Source of the DNA: JANYHF01 sp031393505
GTDB taxonomy: Bacteria > Pseudomonadota > Alphaproteobacteria > Rhizobiales > Hyphomicrobiaceae
DNA length: 64,000 nt
Direction of reading: 5' to 3'
NCBI GenBank assembly: GCA_031393505.1
Contig: JANMVX010000175.1
Location: 1-64,000, forward strand
Part shown: positions 9,101 to 16,051 of the stretch, in pieces
Layout: the number at the start of each line of letters is the position of its first letter
How positions within the stretch are numbered: position 1 is the first letter of the stretch
Notes under the pieces: generated by a model
Seen by the model: only the letters and a program-made list of their open reading frames with translations
The model's database searches: none
What the model was told of the DNA's origin: nothing
Made by a program: the position numbers and the translations under genes

Positions 9101-9816
9101 GTCATCAGCAGGAACGGGCAGCCAAAGCCCTCGGCTTTCAAATCCGACGTGAGCTGATTGAGGTAGCTCGCCATCAGCGGTTTCACATAGGCGTTGGCCG
9201 TGGTGGTCGACTGCCGCTCGTACTCGCGGATTTCGGGACAGACCTCCGACCCCAGCGAAAGCGACACTTTTGGCAGCCGCCGCGCTATCACCGCCCCAAT
9301 GCGCTGCTCATGCGCGGGGTTGGCATAGGCGTGCAGCAGCCCAACGGCGACGCTTTCCACGCCCGCCTTCTCGATGGCGGCGATAGCTTTATCGAGCGTA
9401 CCCTCATCCAGCGGCGTCAGCACGTCTCCACGGAAACTCATGCGCTCTTTCACGGGCAGCCGCAGCTCGCGCGGCACCAGCGGCGCCAAACGATCCGCTA
9501 ACAGATCATATTGGTCGAAGCGGCTCTCCGTCCCAATCTCCAGGGAGTCCCGATGTCCCTCGGTCACGATCAGGGCGGTTCGCGCGCCCTTGCGCTCGAT
9601 CAGCGCGTTGGTGGCCAGCGTGGTGCCGTGGATGATCAGCGACACATCGCGGGGGCGGGTGTCCGTCTGCAAGAGCAGATCGCGCACGCCCGTCATGAAG
9701 CCAAAAGCCGGATTGCCCGGCGTGGTCAGCACCTTGATCGAGTGCGTCGCGCCATCGCGGTCCAGCACGACATCGGTAAAGGTGCCGCCGATATCGACGG
9801 AGAGGCGGGAGGTCAT
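6151..9816 (-). CDS. Fused hydantoinase/5-oxoprolinase (HyuA-HyuB type), 1221 aa
   Basis: The protein joins the two subunits of the ATP-dependent N-methylhydantoinase/5-oxoprolinase family. The A part (about 1-690) starts MTSRLSVDIGGTFTDVV, an actin/ASKHA-type phosphate-binding motif, with FDMGGTTAKICLIDDGEP further on. The B part begins near residue 700 (NQVLWDRLIATVEEQAQALI) and includes TAFSTTVREAGDLSAGVFD and TPGHVNAMASSVGFFIERF. The fused arrangement is like eukaryotic OPLAH (about 1290 aa) and suits ATP-driven hydrolysis of 5-oxoproline or another cyclic amide; the substrate is not known. ATG 9816 was chosen because it opens the conserved motif. The GTG at 9852 would place the start inside a REP palindrome. 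It ends four bases from a nested palindrome. Confidence 0.9.
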   Translation of the reverse strand: MTSRLSVDIGGTFTDVVLDRDGATHSIKVLTTPGNPAFGFMTGVRDLLLQTDTRPRDVSLIIHGTTLATNALIERKGARTALIVTEGHRDSLEIGTESRFDQYDLLADRLAPLVPRELRLPVKERMSFRGDVLTPLDEGTLDKAIAAIEKAGVESVAVGLLHAYANPAHEQRIGAVIARRLPKVSLSLGSEVCPEIREYERQSTTTANAYVKPLMASYLNQLTSDLKAEGFGCPFLLMTSGGHLVTVETAAQFPIRLVESGPAGGAILAARIARELGEDNVVSFDMGGTTAKICLIDDGEPLLSRFFEVNRAHRFMKGSGMPVKIPVVEMVEIGAGGGSIAGVDALGRIKVGPESAGAQPGPACYGQGGTGATVTDANLVLGRLASAGFAGGRMQLDTRAAEKALLSSVGGKLKLSAVAAAEGVVEIVDENMAGAARVHAVERGLELAGRTMIAFGGAAPLHAARLAGKLGVTRIIIPKGAGVGSAIGFLLAPVAYEVVRSRHIRLKTFDPAGLNTLFGAMRKEAEAVVRLAAAKGKLEERRWAYARYVGQGHEIKVAVPEGALIKADGEKIRAAFEAEYERQYHRVVPGLDVEILTWSSVISAPVAKVAKGREKMVKTSAAKAASKREIQFPGAERTVTAGEFPRAGLTTTQHVPGPAVITEDQTTTAVPPGFQARLNARGDLVLELVGKRASVSAASAQIRNQVLWDRLIATVEEQAQALIRTAFSTTVREAGDLSAGVFDLKGRMLAQAITGTPGHVNAMASSVGFFIERFPVATMAEGDVYVTNDSWLGTGHQFDFSVVTPIFRKKKIVAMFAATVHVVDIGGRGFGPDAGQVFEEGLCVPIMHLFRKGEINEDLIAIVRANVREPVQLVGDLYSLTTSNAVGGERLVELMDDFDLDTLDEIGEHIITTSRDGMLAEIRALPKGVYENEMMVDGYEKPVLLKAKLTIGRDGIDVDFSGTSKVSAFGINVPLTYTQAYGSFGVRSVIGGKIPNNAGSLAPIRVTAPLGCILNAPRPAAVATRHVIGQLLPDVVLGCLEKAVPGRVPAEGSSSLWAMMVVGGHGQTGEHDYGTATPFSVTVFQSGGTGGRPGKPGLSATAFPSGVRATPVEATESIAPIIFVRKELRPGSGGAGLQQGGDGQIIEVMHAEGAPFGVYALFDRIDYPARGRQGGKPGQAGVVRLGSGKKLRGKGKQIIPAGDRLIMELPGGGGLGKPDKD

Positions 9817-9840
9817 GTGCGGGGGCTCGGAGAGTGACTG

Positions 9841-9918
9841 GGTGTCAGGCACTTATAGCGCTTGCGCCCCTGTTGCCAACCAGCACGGCTGGCGAAGGCG
9901 CCATAAGGTCCTGACACC
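9841..9918. repeat. REP-like inverted repeat, GTGTCAG...CTGACAC family
   Basis: An imperfect inverted repeat with outer arms GGTGTCAGGCACTTAT (from 9841) and ATAAGGTCCTGACACC (ending 9918). The arms belong to the same family as the repeats next to the RAYT transposase (13671 and 14416) and at 37849. It lies just upstream of the oxoprolinase gene start. Confidence 0.65.
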
Positions 9919-9984
9919 GAGCGCCACGTGTGGGCAGGTGAGATAATCAGGAGGCACAAAGAGCTTGACACGGACGGCTGGCCT

Positions 9985-10013
9985 TTGCCTGTTATGGTTC
10001 ATGGTGCTATAGT
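9985..10013 (+). promoter_or_regulatory. Putative sigma70 promoter of the toxin-antitoxin operon
   Basis: TTGCCT (9985-9990) and TATAGT (10008-10013) are separated by 17 bp and lie about 20 bp before the toxin start. An AGAGGA ribosome-binding site is at 10024-10029. A perfect TTGACA at 9965-9970 is also present, but it is too far from the TATAGT and has no good -10 partner. Antitoxins of this type usually autoregulate such promoters; no operator palindrome is obvious. Confidence 0.5.
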
Positions 10014-10032
10014 TTTTAGGCTTAGAGGACCA

Positions 10033-10412
10033 ATGCGGGTTTTCAAGACGCGGACCATGGCGCGCTATTGCAAGGCCGAGGCATCAGTGACGCGCTGCTG
10101 GCGGAGGCCATCGCGCGTGCGGAACGTGGGCTGATCGACGCCGCGCTGGGCAGCGATCTGATAAAGCAGCGTATCGCACGCCCCGGCAAAGGACGCAGCG
10201 GCGGATGGAGAACGATTATCGCCTACTGGTCAGGCAACCGCGCCGTTTTCCTGTTCGGGTTCGCCAAGAGCAACCTGGACAATATCGACGCCGCTTTGTT
10301 GGCGAGTTTGAAGCTGACCGGGGCGGCAATCTTGACGGCCAAGAACGCCGTCATTGAAGCGCAGTTGGACGACAAACGCCTGCTGGAGATTCCATATGGC
10401 CAAGAAAACTGA
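10033..10412 (+). pseudogene. RelE/HigB-like type II toxin, disrupted by a one-base frameshift
   Basis: The reading frame starts at ATG 10033 (MRVFKTRTMARYCKAE) and continues correctly only after a change of frame at about 10080: the rest, GISDALLAEAIARAERGLIDA...RPGKGRSGGWRTIIAY...FGFAKSNLDNID, is in the -1 frame and ends at 10412. Together they give a typical toxin of about 126 residues (RelE-like family, DUF-type COG4737, from memory). Restoring one G in the GAGG at 10078-10081 would repair the frame. I see no classical slippery heptamer, so a loss-of-function deletion or a sequencing error is more likely than programmed shifting. The unshifted frame ends at 10134. The antitoxin gene overlaps its end. 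Confidence 0.75.
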
Positions 10413-10725
10413 TCCTAATCCTCGTCTCGCCGCCGAGCTGCTCGAGACAGTCGCGGATTTCCGTGGCACGCTGATCGACGAGGCGACGGCGGACAAAATT
10501 ACGGCCCGCATCCTGGGCAAGGCAGCCAAACTTCCGACCCCGCCGCCCGAAGAAATCCGTTCCCTGCGCGAGACCGCCAACATGAGCCAGGCCGTATTCG
10601 CGCGCCTGCTCAACGTCACCACCGGTTACGTGTCGCAGCTCGAACGCGGCGTCAAACGCCCAACCGGCCCGGCGCTGGCGCTGCTGACGGTGATCAAACG
10701 CAAGGGGGTGGGGGTGCTGATGTGA
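10396..10725 (+). CDS. XRE-family antitoxin (HigA-like) of the disrupted toxin
   Basis: The 109-residue protein starts at ATG 10396 (MAKKTDPNPRLAAELLETVADF), inside the last codons of the toxin frame, which is the usual toxin-first HigBA-like layout. The C-terminal half is a helix-turn-helix domain: IRSLRETANMSQAVFARLLNVTTGYVSQLERG (about 56-87), with the recognition helix near NVTTGYVSQLE. It should bind the operon promoter and neutralise the toxin. The antitoxin is intact although the toxin is frameshifted, which is a common end state because loss of the toxin is tolerated. Confidence 0.85.
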   Translation: MAKKTDPNPRLAAELLETVADFRGTLIDEATADKITARILGKAAKLPTPPPEEIRSLRETANMSQAVFARLLNVTTGYVSQLERGVKRPTGPALALLTVIKRKGVGVLM

Positions 10726-10745
10726 GGGGGGAGGCCTGTTGGAGC

Positions 10746-11300
10746 CTATCGCCACTCCGACGCCAACAACCCGTAGATCGCGCTGTCTGAGATCTCGCCA
10801 GAGACAATCCAGCGCTCCCTCAACAAACCTTCGCGGACAAACCCCAGTCGCTCAAGCATTCGCGCCGAGTTGACGTTGCGCGGATCGATATCGGCTTCGA
10901 CGCGGTGCAGTCCAAGCGCACCAAAGCCAAACGACAACAGCGCCGTCGCCGCTTCGCGCATAAAACCTTGGCCCCATAACCGTCGGTCGAGCAGATATCC
11001 GATTTCCGCGCGCCGGCTCTCGGAGATGATAGCGAAGAGGGTGCAAGTGCCGACCAGTTCACCGGTCAAAAGGGTTTCTATCCCAAACAACACTTCGGTC
11101 TCGCTCGGCAGTCTGGCTTGGGCCTTGCTCAAGAACTCTTCCGCTTGCGAAACTGCGGTCCAGGGAGGCGACGACCAGTATCGCATCGTCTCGCGGTCGG
11201 ACATCATCGCAAACAGCGCTGCGCCATCGTCGGCGGCAAGCGGCCGCAACCACAACCGCTCCGTGGTGATCGGGTTCGAGGTGCTCGCACCCGCCCTCAC
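10746..11300 (-). CDS. GNAT N-acetyltransferase (RimJ/RimL-like)
   Basis: The 184-residue protein is an Acetyltransf_3-type GNAT, beginning with TTERLWLRPLAADDGAALFAMM and carrying the acetyl-CoA-binding region RRLWGQGFMREAATALLSFGF and the C-terminal DPRNVNSARMLERLGF. Such enzymes acetylate N-terminal amino groups of ribosomal proteins or small molecules; the substrate here is unknown. I place the start at GTG 11300: it sits eight bases after GGAGGAG, and its GTGA overlaps the stop of the class II aldolase gene, giving translational coupling. The GTG at 11309 has no spacing to that ribosome-binding site. It converges on the toxin-antitoxin pair. Confidence 0.86.
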   Translation of the reverse strand: MRAGASTSNPITTERLWLRPLAADDGAALFAMMSDRETMRYWSSPPWTAVSQAEEFLSKAQARLPSETEVLFGIETLLTGELVGTCTLFAIISESRRAEIGYLLDRRLWGQGFMREAATALLSFGFGALGLHRVEADIDPRNVNSARMLERLGFVREGLLRERWIVSGEISDSAIYGLLASEWR

Positions 11301-12031
11301 CGCCCCCACTCCTCCCCCGCATTAACCAACTCCGCATCCGGGAACTCCGGCGTGCCATAGGTCCGGAACAGCTCCAGCACCCGGCTCATCTCGCGCTTGT
11401 CCAGCAGCCGCGGCATGCCGAGCTGGCGCGCCCGGCAGTACATGCCCGCCAGCGTCTCCACCTCCACCGCCAGTCCCAGCGTTTTGTCCAGCCCCGCTCC
11501 CAGGCAGATCAGTCCGTGGTTGGCCAGCAGGCACGCGCGCCGCCCCTCCAGCGCCTTCAGCACGTTGTCGCTCAGCGCCTGCGTGCCAAACGTCGCATAG
11601 CTGGCGCAGCGGATGCTATCTCCGCCGGCCACCGCCACCATGTAGTGGAACGGCGGGATGCCGCGGCGCAGACACGCCAGCGTGGTCGAGAACATGGAGT
11701 GCGTGTGCAAGACGACGTTCGCCTCGGGGCGCGATTTCAGGATATCGCGGTGAAAGCGCCATTCGGTGGAGGGGCGTCGGCGGCCGTACCAGCGGCCGGA
11801 CATGTCCATGACGGGCACGTCGTCGGGGCGCATGACGTCGTAGGGAATGCCGGAGGGGGTGATGAGGAAGTGCCCGGCATCAAGGCGCAGGCTGACGTTG
11901 CCGGACGGGCCCTGGTTCAGGCCCATGGCGTTCATGCGCCGGCAGGTGTCGACCACCTCGGCCGCCAGGTCCAAGCGGGAGCGATGGGCGTAGGGCGGTG
12001 GTGCGACTGGCGTGTCGGAATTCGCGGGCAT
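11297..12031 (-). CDS. Class II aldolase/adducin family protein
   Basis: The 244-residue protein has the zinc aldolase signatures of the L-fuculose/L-ribulose-phosphate family: NQGPSGNVSLRL (phosphate-binding loop, about 39-50), STEWRFHRDI with the candidate catalytic Glu, VVLHTHSMFSTTLA with two zinc His, and ACLLANHGLICLG with the third His. It could cleave a sugar phosphate or act as a decarboxylase or epimerase, as family members vary. ATG 12031 is used. The gene is coupled to the downstream GNAT gene (GTGA overlap) and divergent from an SDR gene across about 150 bp, so the aldolase and the dehydrogenase may serve one catabolic step series. Confidence 0.88.
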   Translation of the reverse strand: MPANSDTPVAPPPYAHRSRLDLAAEVVDTCRRMNAMGLNQGPSGNVSLRLDAGHFLITPSGIPYDVMRPDDVPVMDMSGRWYGRRRPSTEWRFHRDILKSRPEANVVLHTHSMFSTTLACLRRGIPPFHYMVAVAGGDSIRCASYATFGTQALSDNVLKALEGRRACLLANHGLICLGAGLDKTLGLAVEVETLAGMYCRARQLGMPRLLDKREMSRVLELFRTYGTPEFPDAELVNAGEEWGR

Positions 12032-12182
12032 GGGGGTCTCGCGGGGGCGGTTCAGACTCGGGATCCAGATTCAATCCCATATTCGGATCGGGTTGTCACC
12101 GACGCCTGCGGGCAGGAACAGCCAGGTGGCGCGACCGGGGCAATCTTGGATACACTGGTGCCGGAAACCGGAGGAGAGACCC

Positions 12183-12950
12183 ATGGCAGGCAGGCTTGAC
12201 GGCAAAGTGGCGTTGATTTCGGGCGGGGCGACTGGCATGGGCGGGGCGGCCTCAAGGCTGTTCGCAGCCGAGGGCGCAAAGGTGGGCATCGTCGACCGTA
12301 ATGTGGCGGCGGGGACCGCGCTGGTCGAGGAGATCCGGAACGCTGGCGGAACCGCCATGTTCGCGGCCGCCGATGTCTCGAAATCAGCGGATGTGACTGG
12401 CGCGGTCGCCGAGGTGAACAAGGCGCTCGGCCCGATCCGCGTGCTGTTCAATCACGCCGGCACCATCATCATAAAGCCGTTCCTGGAAACCACCGAGGAA
12501 GAGTGGGACTGGCTGATGGCGGTGAACGTCAAGAGCATGTTTCTGATGACCAAGGCCGTGCTGCCGCAGATGATCGCAGCCGGCGGCGGCTCGATCGTGT
12601 GCACCTCGTCGATCTCGGGCGTCGTCTCAACGCCGCTGGAAGTCGCCTACAGCGCCACCAAGGGCGCCTGCCACATGTTCGCCCGCGCCATCGCGGTGGA
12701 TTTCCGCGACAAGGGCATCCGTTGCAACGCGGTCTGCCCCGGTTTCGTGCGCACGCCGCACGGCCTGCGCGAGGTCAAAGAGCTGACGGCGCTCGGCGTC
12801 GACGCCTCCGACGCCGCGCTGGCCGTCTCGCAGGGCCGCATCTGCGAGCCCGAAGAAGTCGCCCGCGCCGCCCTGTTCCTGGCCAGCGACGAAGCGAGCT
12901 TCGTCAACGGCACGCATCTGTTCGTGGACAATGGGTTTACGGCGGTGTGA
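12183..12950 (+). CDS. Short-chain dehydrogenase/reductase (SDR)
   Basis: The 255-residue classical SDR starts at ATG 12183 behind GGAGGAGAGAC. It has the cofactor motif SGGATGMGGAASRLF (about 12-26, a variant of TGxxxGxG), NHAG in place of the common NNAG near 90, a catalytic Ser in CTSSISG, and YSATK as the catalytic YxxxK near 156. The C-terminal half, RCNAVCPGFVRTPH and SDEASFVNGTHLFVDNGFTAV, is typical. It is an NAD(P)-dependent oxidoreductase of unknown substrate. Context next to a class II aldolase suggests sugar or hydroxy-acid metabolism; that is inference. Confidence 0.88.
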   Translation: MAGRLDGKVALISGGATGMGGAASRLFAAEGAKVGIVDRNVAAGTALVEEIRNAGGTAMFAAADVSKSADVTGAVAEVNKALGPIRVLFNHAGTIIIKPFLETTEEEWDWLMAVNVKSMFLMTKAVLPQMIAAGGGSIVCTSSISGVVSTPLEVAYSATKGACHMFARAIAVDFRDKGIRCNAVCPGFVRTPHGLREVKELTALGVDASDAALAVSQGRICEPEEVARAALFLASDEASFVNGTHLFVDNGFTAV

Positions 12951-12968
12951 GGCGCGCGCCGAACCCAC

Positions 12969-13592
12969 CTACGGCTTAGCCACATAGATCGGATTGACCG
13001 TCATGAACCGTACCGTCAGCTGTTGCGCCAGCGCCGGCGAAACCGTCTGCAGGTAGTCCCGCGCCTTGGCGCTATCGTCCTGGATCTTGAGCGAAAAACT
13101 CTTGGCCTCGCCGATCCCCATGGCGCGGTCCTCGCCCACGACCAGGACGTGGCCGACGTAGACCACGTCACCGGGGGACACAGTTAACGACGCCAGCGGA
13201 ACCCCCAGCATGGCCGACTTGTTCGTCAGGTAGATCTTGCCACCGACCATCTGGGTGAACGAGACCAGATCGAGGGGGCCGGCGTCCACCTGCTTGATGG
13301 ACGGCCGTTCGCGCCGGTCGTCGCTGCCGGACGATACGCCGTTTTGAAGCGCGTCCAGAGCCGTGGAGCCCGGCCGGCCGAACGAGAGCTGCATCGGATT
13401 GTCGAGATCGCCCAGAATTCCCGTGATCGAATAGGAGGACGAAAAGACGATGACGGCCTTGCCGCTTGCCTTCAGGTTTGCCGGCGCAACCGATTTCAAC
13501 GCGGCGACATCGGGAGCCATTCCGCCGCCGCCACAGCCGGCCAGCACAACACAAACACACGCCGCAACAACGCTTACCCACGCCCTGACCAT
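12969..13592 (-). CDS. Hypothetical lipoprotein
   Basis: This 207-residue protein has a lipoprotein signal peptide, MVRAWVSVVAACVCVVLAGC, with a lipobox (LAGC) that would place the lipidated Cys at position 20. The mature part is predicted beta-rich (GKAVIVFSSSYSITGILG, GKIYLTNKSAMLGVPLASLTVSPGDVVYVGHVLVV) and ends with a helical stretch. I do not recognise a characterised family. It converges with the SDR gene, leaving an 18-bp gap, and lies upstream of the REP/RAYT region. Confidence 0.75.
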   Translation of the reverse strand: MVRAWVSVVAACVCVVLAGCGGGGMAPDVAALKSVAPANLKASGKAVIVFSSSYSITGILGDLDNPMQLSFGRPGSTALDALQNGVSSGSDDRRERPSIKQVDAGPLDLVSFTQMVGGKIYLTNKSAMLGVPLASLTVSPGDVVYVGHVLVVGEDRAMGIGEAKSFSLKIQDDSAKARDYLQTVSPALAQQLTVRFMTVNPIYVAKP

Positions 13593-13670
13593 GACGCCCC
13601 CCTATGATCCGGTCACAGCATAACGTGCCAGGGGTGACTGAGCAAATGAGGAGGTGACCACGGGACGCCC

Positions 13671-13707
13671 GGTGTCAGACACTTGCGAGCCGCAAGTGTC
13701 TGACACC
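13671..13707. repeat. REP palindrome 5' of the RAYT gene
   Basis: A perfect 17-bp inverted repeat, GGTGTCAGACACTTGCG with its complement, around a 3-base loop (13688-13690). Together with the element at 14416-14452 it brackets the RAYT transposase, the usual layout in which a RAYT acts on its own flanking REPs. Confidence 0.85.
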
Positions 13708-13800
13708 CAGTTACTTTGTCCGGGACATTACCTAGGTGCGCAACTTGTGGGCAGGACCTAGACAACAGGTTCTGCGCCCGGCACACAGTGCGGTACCGAC

Positions 13801-14448
13801 ATGTCCAGACCACAGCGTAACGACTTTGATGGCGCATGGCATCATGTCATGAACCGGGGTTCGGGACACCGTCCGGTGTTCCGCGACACGCTGGACCGGA
13901 TCGTCTTTCTTGAACTGTTGGCGGACGCTGCCCGCCGCCACCTGGTGGCCGTTCACGCCTATTGCTTGATGGGCAATCACTTTCACATTCTTGTGGAGAA
14001 CCGCGGCGGCTCGGTCGCCAAGACCATGCAAGATTTGAGTGGCCGCTACACGCGCCGATTTAACGCCCGTGAAGGGCAAGACGGGCCGATTTTTCGAGGC
14101 CGATACCATTCTGTCGAGGTTCGTGGCGATGCACATTTGCTGCTGGTCAGTCGTTACATTCACGCCAATCCTGTCGCTGCGGGTCTCTGTTCGGATTGCC
14201 GCGACTGGCGATGGTCGAGCGCACCAGCTTATCTGGGATTGGCGCCGAGACCCGTTTGGCTGATGACATCATTTGTTCTTTCTTTGTTTTCAGAACCAAC
14301 AACGACCGCTTACGGACAATTCATGGCCGCTGGGATCGATGGGCCGACCACCGCCTTCTACGCCGGTGACGGGCTGCGCGTTGTCTTTGATCCTGAGTTT
14401 GAACAGGGCGCACTGGGTGTCAGACACCCACGAAAAGCGGGTGTCTGA
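13801..14448 (+). CDS. REP-associated tyrosine transposase (RAYT, Y1_Tnp/IS200-like)
   Basis: The 215-residue protein has the Y1 HUH transposase features: an N-terminal HHVMNRGSGHRPVFRD segment, the HUH motif G-N-H60-F-H62-ILV, and SGRYTRRFNAREGQDGPIFRGRYHSVEV containing the candidate nucleophile Tyr83. RYIHANPVAAGL is the conserved C-terminal helix. RAYTs cut and join single-stranded REP hairpins and are thought to spread REPs through genomes. Here it lies between two palindromes of the GTGTCAGACAC family. Its TGA stop (14446-14448) is inside the 3' palindrome, so its last residues (GVRHPRKAGV) are encoded by REP sequence. Confidence 0.9.
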   Translation: MSRPQRNDFDGAWHHVMNRGSGHRPVFRDTLDRIVFLELLADAARRHLVAVHAYCLMGNHFHILVENRGGSVAKTMQDLSGRYTRRFNAREGQDGPIFRGRYHSVEVRGDAHLLLVSRYIHANPVAAGLCSDCRDWRWSSAPAYLGLAPRPVWLMTSFVLSLFSEPTTTAYGQFMAAGIDGPTTAFYAGDGLRVVFDPEFEQGALGVRHPRKAGV

Positions 14449-14452
14449 CACC
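14416..14452. repeat. REP palindrome 3' of, and overlapping, the RAYT gene
   Basis: Two copies of the core GGTGTCAGACACC / GGTGTCTGACACC (14416-14428 and 14440-14452), separated by a short spacer containing CGAAAAGC. The second copy supplies the RAYT stop codon. It is the same family as 13671-13707, 37849-37926 and, in degenerate form, 9841-9918. Confidence 0.8.
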
Positions 14453-14461
14453 AAGTCCCCG

Positions 14462-15919
14462 TCAAGCTTGCCCGCCCGCCTCGCCGCCCTCTTCTTCGGC
14501 CAGAGGCCCACTGTCGCGCGCGGCCGCCGGCCGCCGCGGGACCAGCGGCACCGAGCGCACGTGATCCTCGATGTGTTCGATCATCAGCCCCGCGACGTCG
14601 CGGCCCGACAGGCCCTCGATCCCCTCCAATCCCGGCGAGGAATTCACCTCCAGCACCTTGATGCCGTCGTTCGCCTGCAGCAGATCGACGCCCGCCACCT
14701 GCAGCCCCATGGCCATGACCGCCTTGACGGCGATCTGGCGTTCCTCGCGCGTCAACTTCACCTCCTCGGCCTGCCCGCCCATATGCAAATTGGAACGGAA
14801 ATCGCCCGCCGCCGCGCGCCGCCGCATGCTGGCCACGACCCGGTCGCCCACCACCAGGCAGCGGATATCGGAACCGTCACTTTCCGCGATGAAGTCCTGC
14901 ACCAGGAAGTCGGCTTCGGCGATCCGGAAGGCGCTGATTAAGGACTCGGCGGCCGCTTCGGTCGGGGCCAGCACGACGCCACGGCCTTGCGTACTGGCGA
15001 GCAGTTTTATGACCATCGGCGCGCCGCCAACCAGATCGATCAGCTTTTGCGAATCCTTGCTGGAATGGGCGAACGCGGTCAGCGGCATCGGGATGCGGTG
15101 CTGGGCCAGGGTCTGATGCGCCAGCAGTTTGTCGCGCGAGACACCGATGGCCTGGGCTCGGTTCAGGCAGTAGGAGCCGAGGATCTCGAATTGGCGCACC
15201 ACCGCCATGCCGTAGTGCGTGATAGAGGAGCCGATACGCGGAATGACCGCGTCGTAGAACGGCAAGGGTTGGCCATCGTGGTGAATGGCGGGGGCGGTGG
15301 TGTGGATGGACAGGTAGCAGCGCGCCGTGTCGATGACGTCGACGTTGTGTCCCCGCGCAACGGCGGCGTCGCGCAGGCGCTGGCTGGAATAGCTGTCGGG
15401 CTCCCGGGTCAACAGGGCGATGCGCAAATTGCGGCGCAGCGTCGGGCTCGCGGTCGCACGCTCGTAGTGGGTATAACCGGACGAGCCCTGCTGGAACGAC
15501 AAGGTGGGGCTGACCACCATATCGGACAGGATCGCCTGCCGGCCCAGCAGCATGCGGTAGGACATGGCCTGGCGGTTGGTCAGTGAAATCTCGATCGGCC
15601 AGCTGCGTTTGCCGATCTGCACCTGAGTTGCAATGACATAACGCCATTCGGTCTCGCCATTGGACGAGGTGAACTGGCGGCGGTCGGCGACGGTGCCGGT
15701 GCAGAACACCTCGATATCGTCGCGTCCAGGCACCGGATGCACGCCAAAGCGCACCCGCCGGTGCCCTTCGCCGAAGGGCTCAATGGCGAAGGCATGCAGC
15801 GCCGAGGTTTTGGCGCCGGTGTCCACCTTCAGTTTCAAGGCCGGCAGCCCGAGGTCGGGAAGGCTGGCCCATTCTTCCCAGCCGAGCACGAATGCATTTG
15901 CGCCAACTGTGCTCGCCAT
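14462..15919 (-). CDS. ATP-dependent zinc protease domain fused to RimK-type ATP-grasp ligase
   Basis: With ATG 15919 (MASTVGANAFVLGWEEW, behind AAGGG) the protein has 485 residues. Residues about 5-145 match the RimB/zinc-protease family with KLKVDTGAKTSALHAF (an aspartic-protease-like DTGA motif). Residues about 180-465 are RimK: SRDKLLAHQTLAQHRIPMP, GGAPMVIKLLASTQGRGVVLAP, and VAGVDLLQANDGIKVLEVNSSPGLEGIE, which carries the metal-binding Glu and Asn of ATP-grasp enzymes. RimK adds glutamates to a protein C-terminus (ribosomal protein S6 in E. coli), and the protease-like partner may trim them. The longer reading frame to 16321 runs through the divergent IalB gene and is rejected. The C-terminus is Gly/Glu-rich. 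Confidence 0.88.
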   Translation of the reverse strand: MASTVGANAFVLGWEEWASLPDLGLPALKLKVDTGAKTSALHAFAIEPFGEGHRRVRFGVHPVPGRDDIEVFCTGTVADRRQFTSSNGETEWRYVIATQVQIGKRSWPIEISLTNRQAMSYRMLLGRQAILSDMVVSPTLSFQQGSSGYTHYERATASPTLRRNLRIALLTREPDSYSSQRLRDAAVARGHNVDVIDTARCYLSIHTTAPAIHHDGQPLPFYDAVIPRIGSSITHYGMAVVRQFEILGSYCLNRAQAIGVSRDKLLAHQTLAQHRIPMPLTAFAHSSKDSQKLIDLVGGAPMVIKLLASTQGRGVVLAPTEAAAESLISAFRIAEADFLVQDFIAESDGSDIRCLVVGDRVVASMRRRAAAGDFRSNLHMGGQAEEVKLTREERQIAVKAVMAMGLQVAGVDLLQANDGIKVLEVNSSPGLEGIEGLSGRDVAGLMIEHIEDHVRSVPLVPRRPAAARDSGPLAEEEGGEAGGQA

Positions 15920-16051
15920 CGTTGCAGCCCTTGAACCGTCCGAACCAGCGGCAGCCTTAGCATGGGCCGAGCGCAGCTGTCCCAATTCGGCCCCTTTCTG
16001 CGGCACAACGGTAGCAACGAACGCCGAGAGCCTTTGCAAGGAGTCTGTGAA

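Noticed and set aside
10068..10092. Programmed -1 frameshift in the toxin gene
   Set aside because: No X-XXY-YYZ slippery site or clear downstream pseudoknot is seen; one missing G explains the break more simply.
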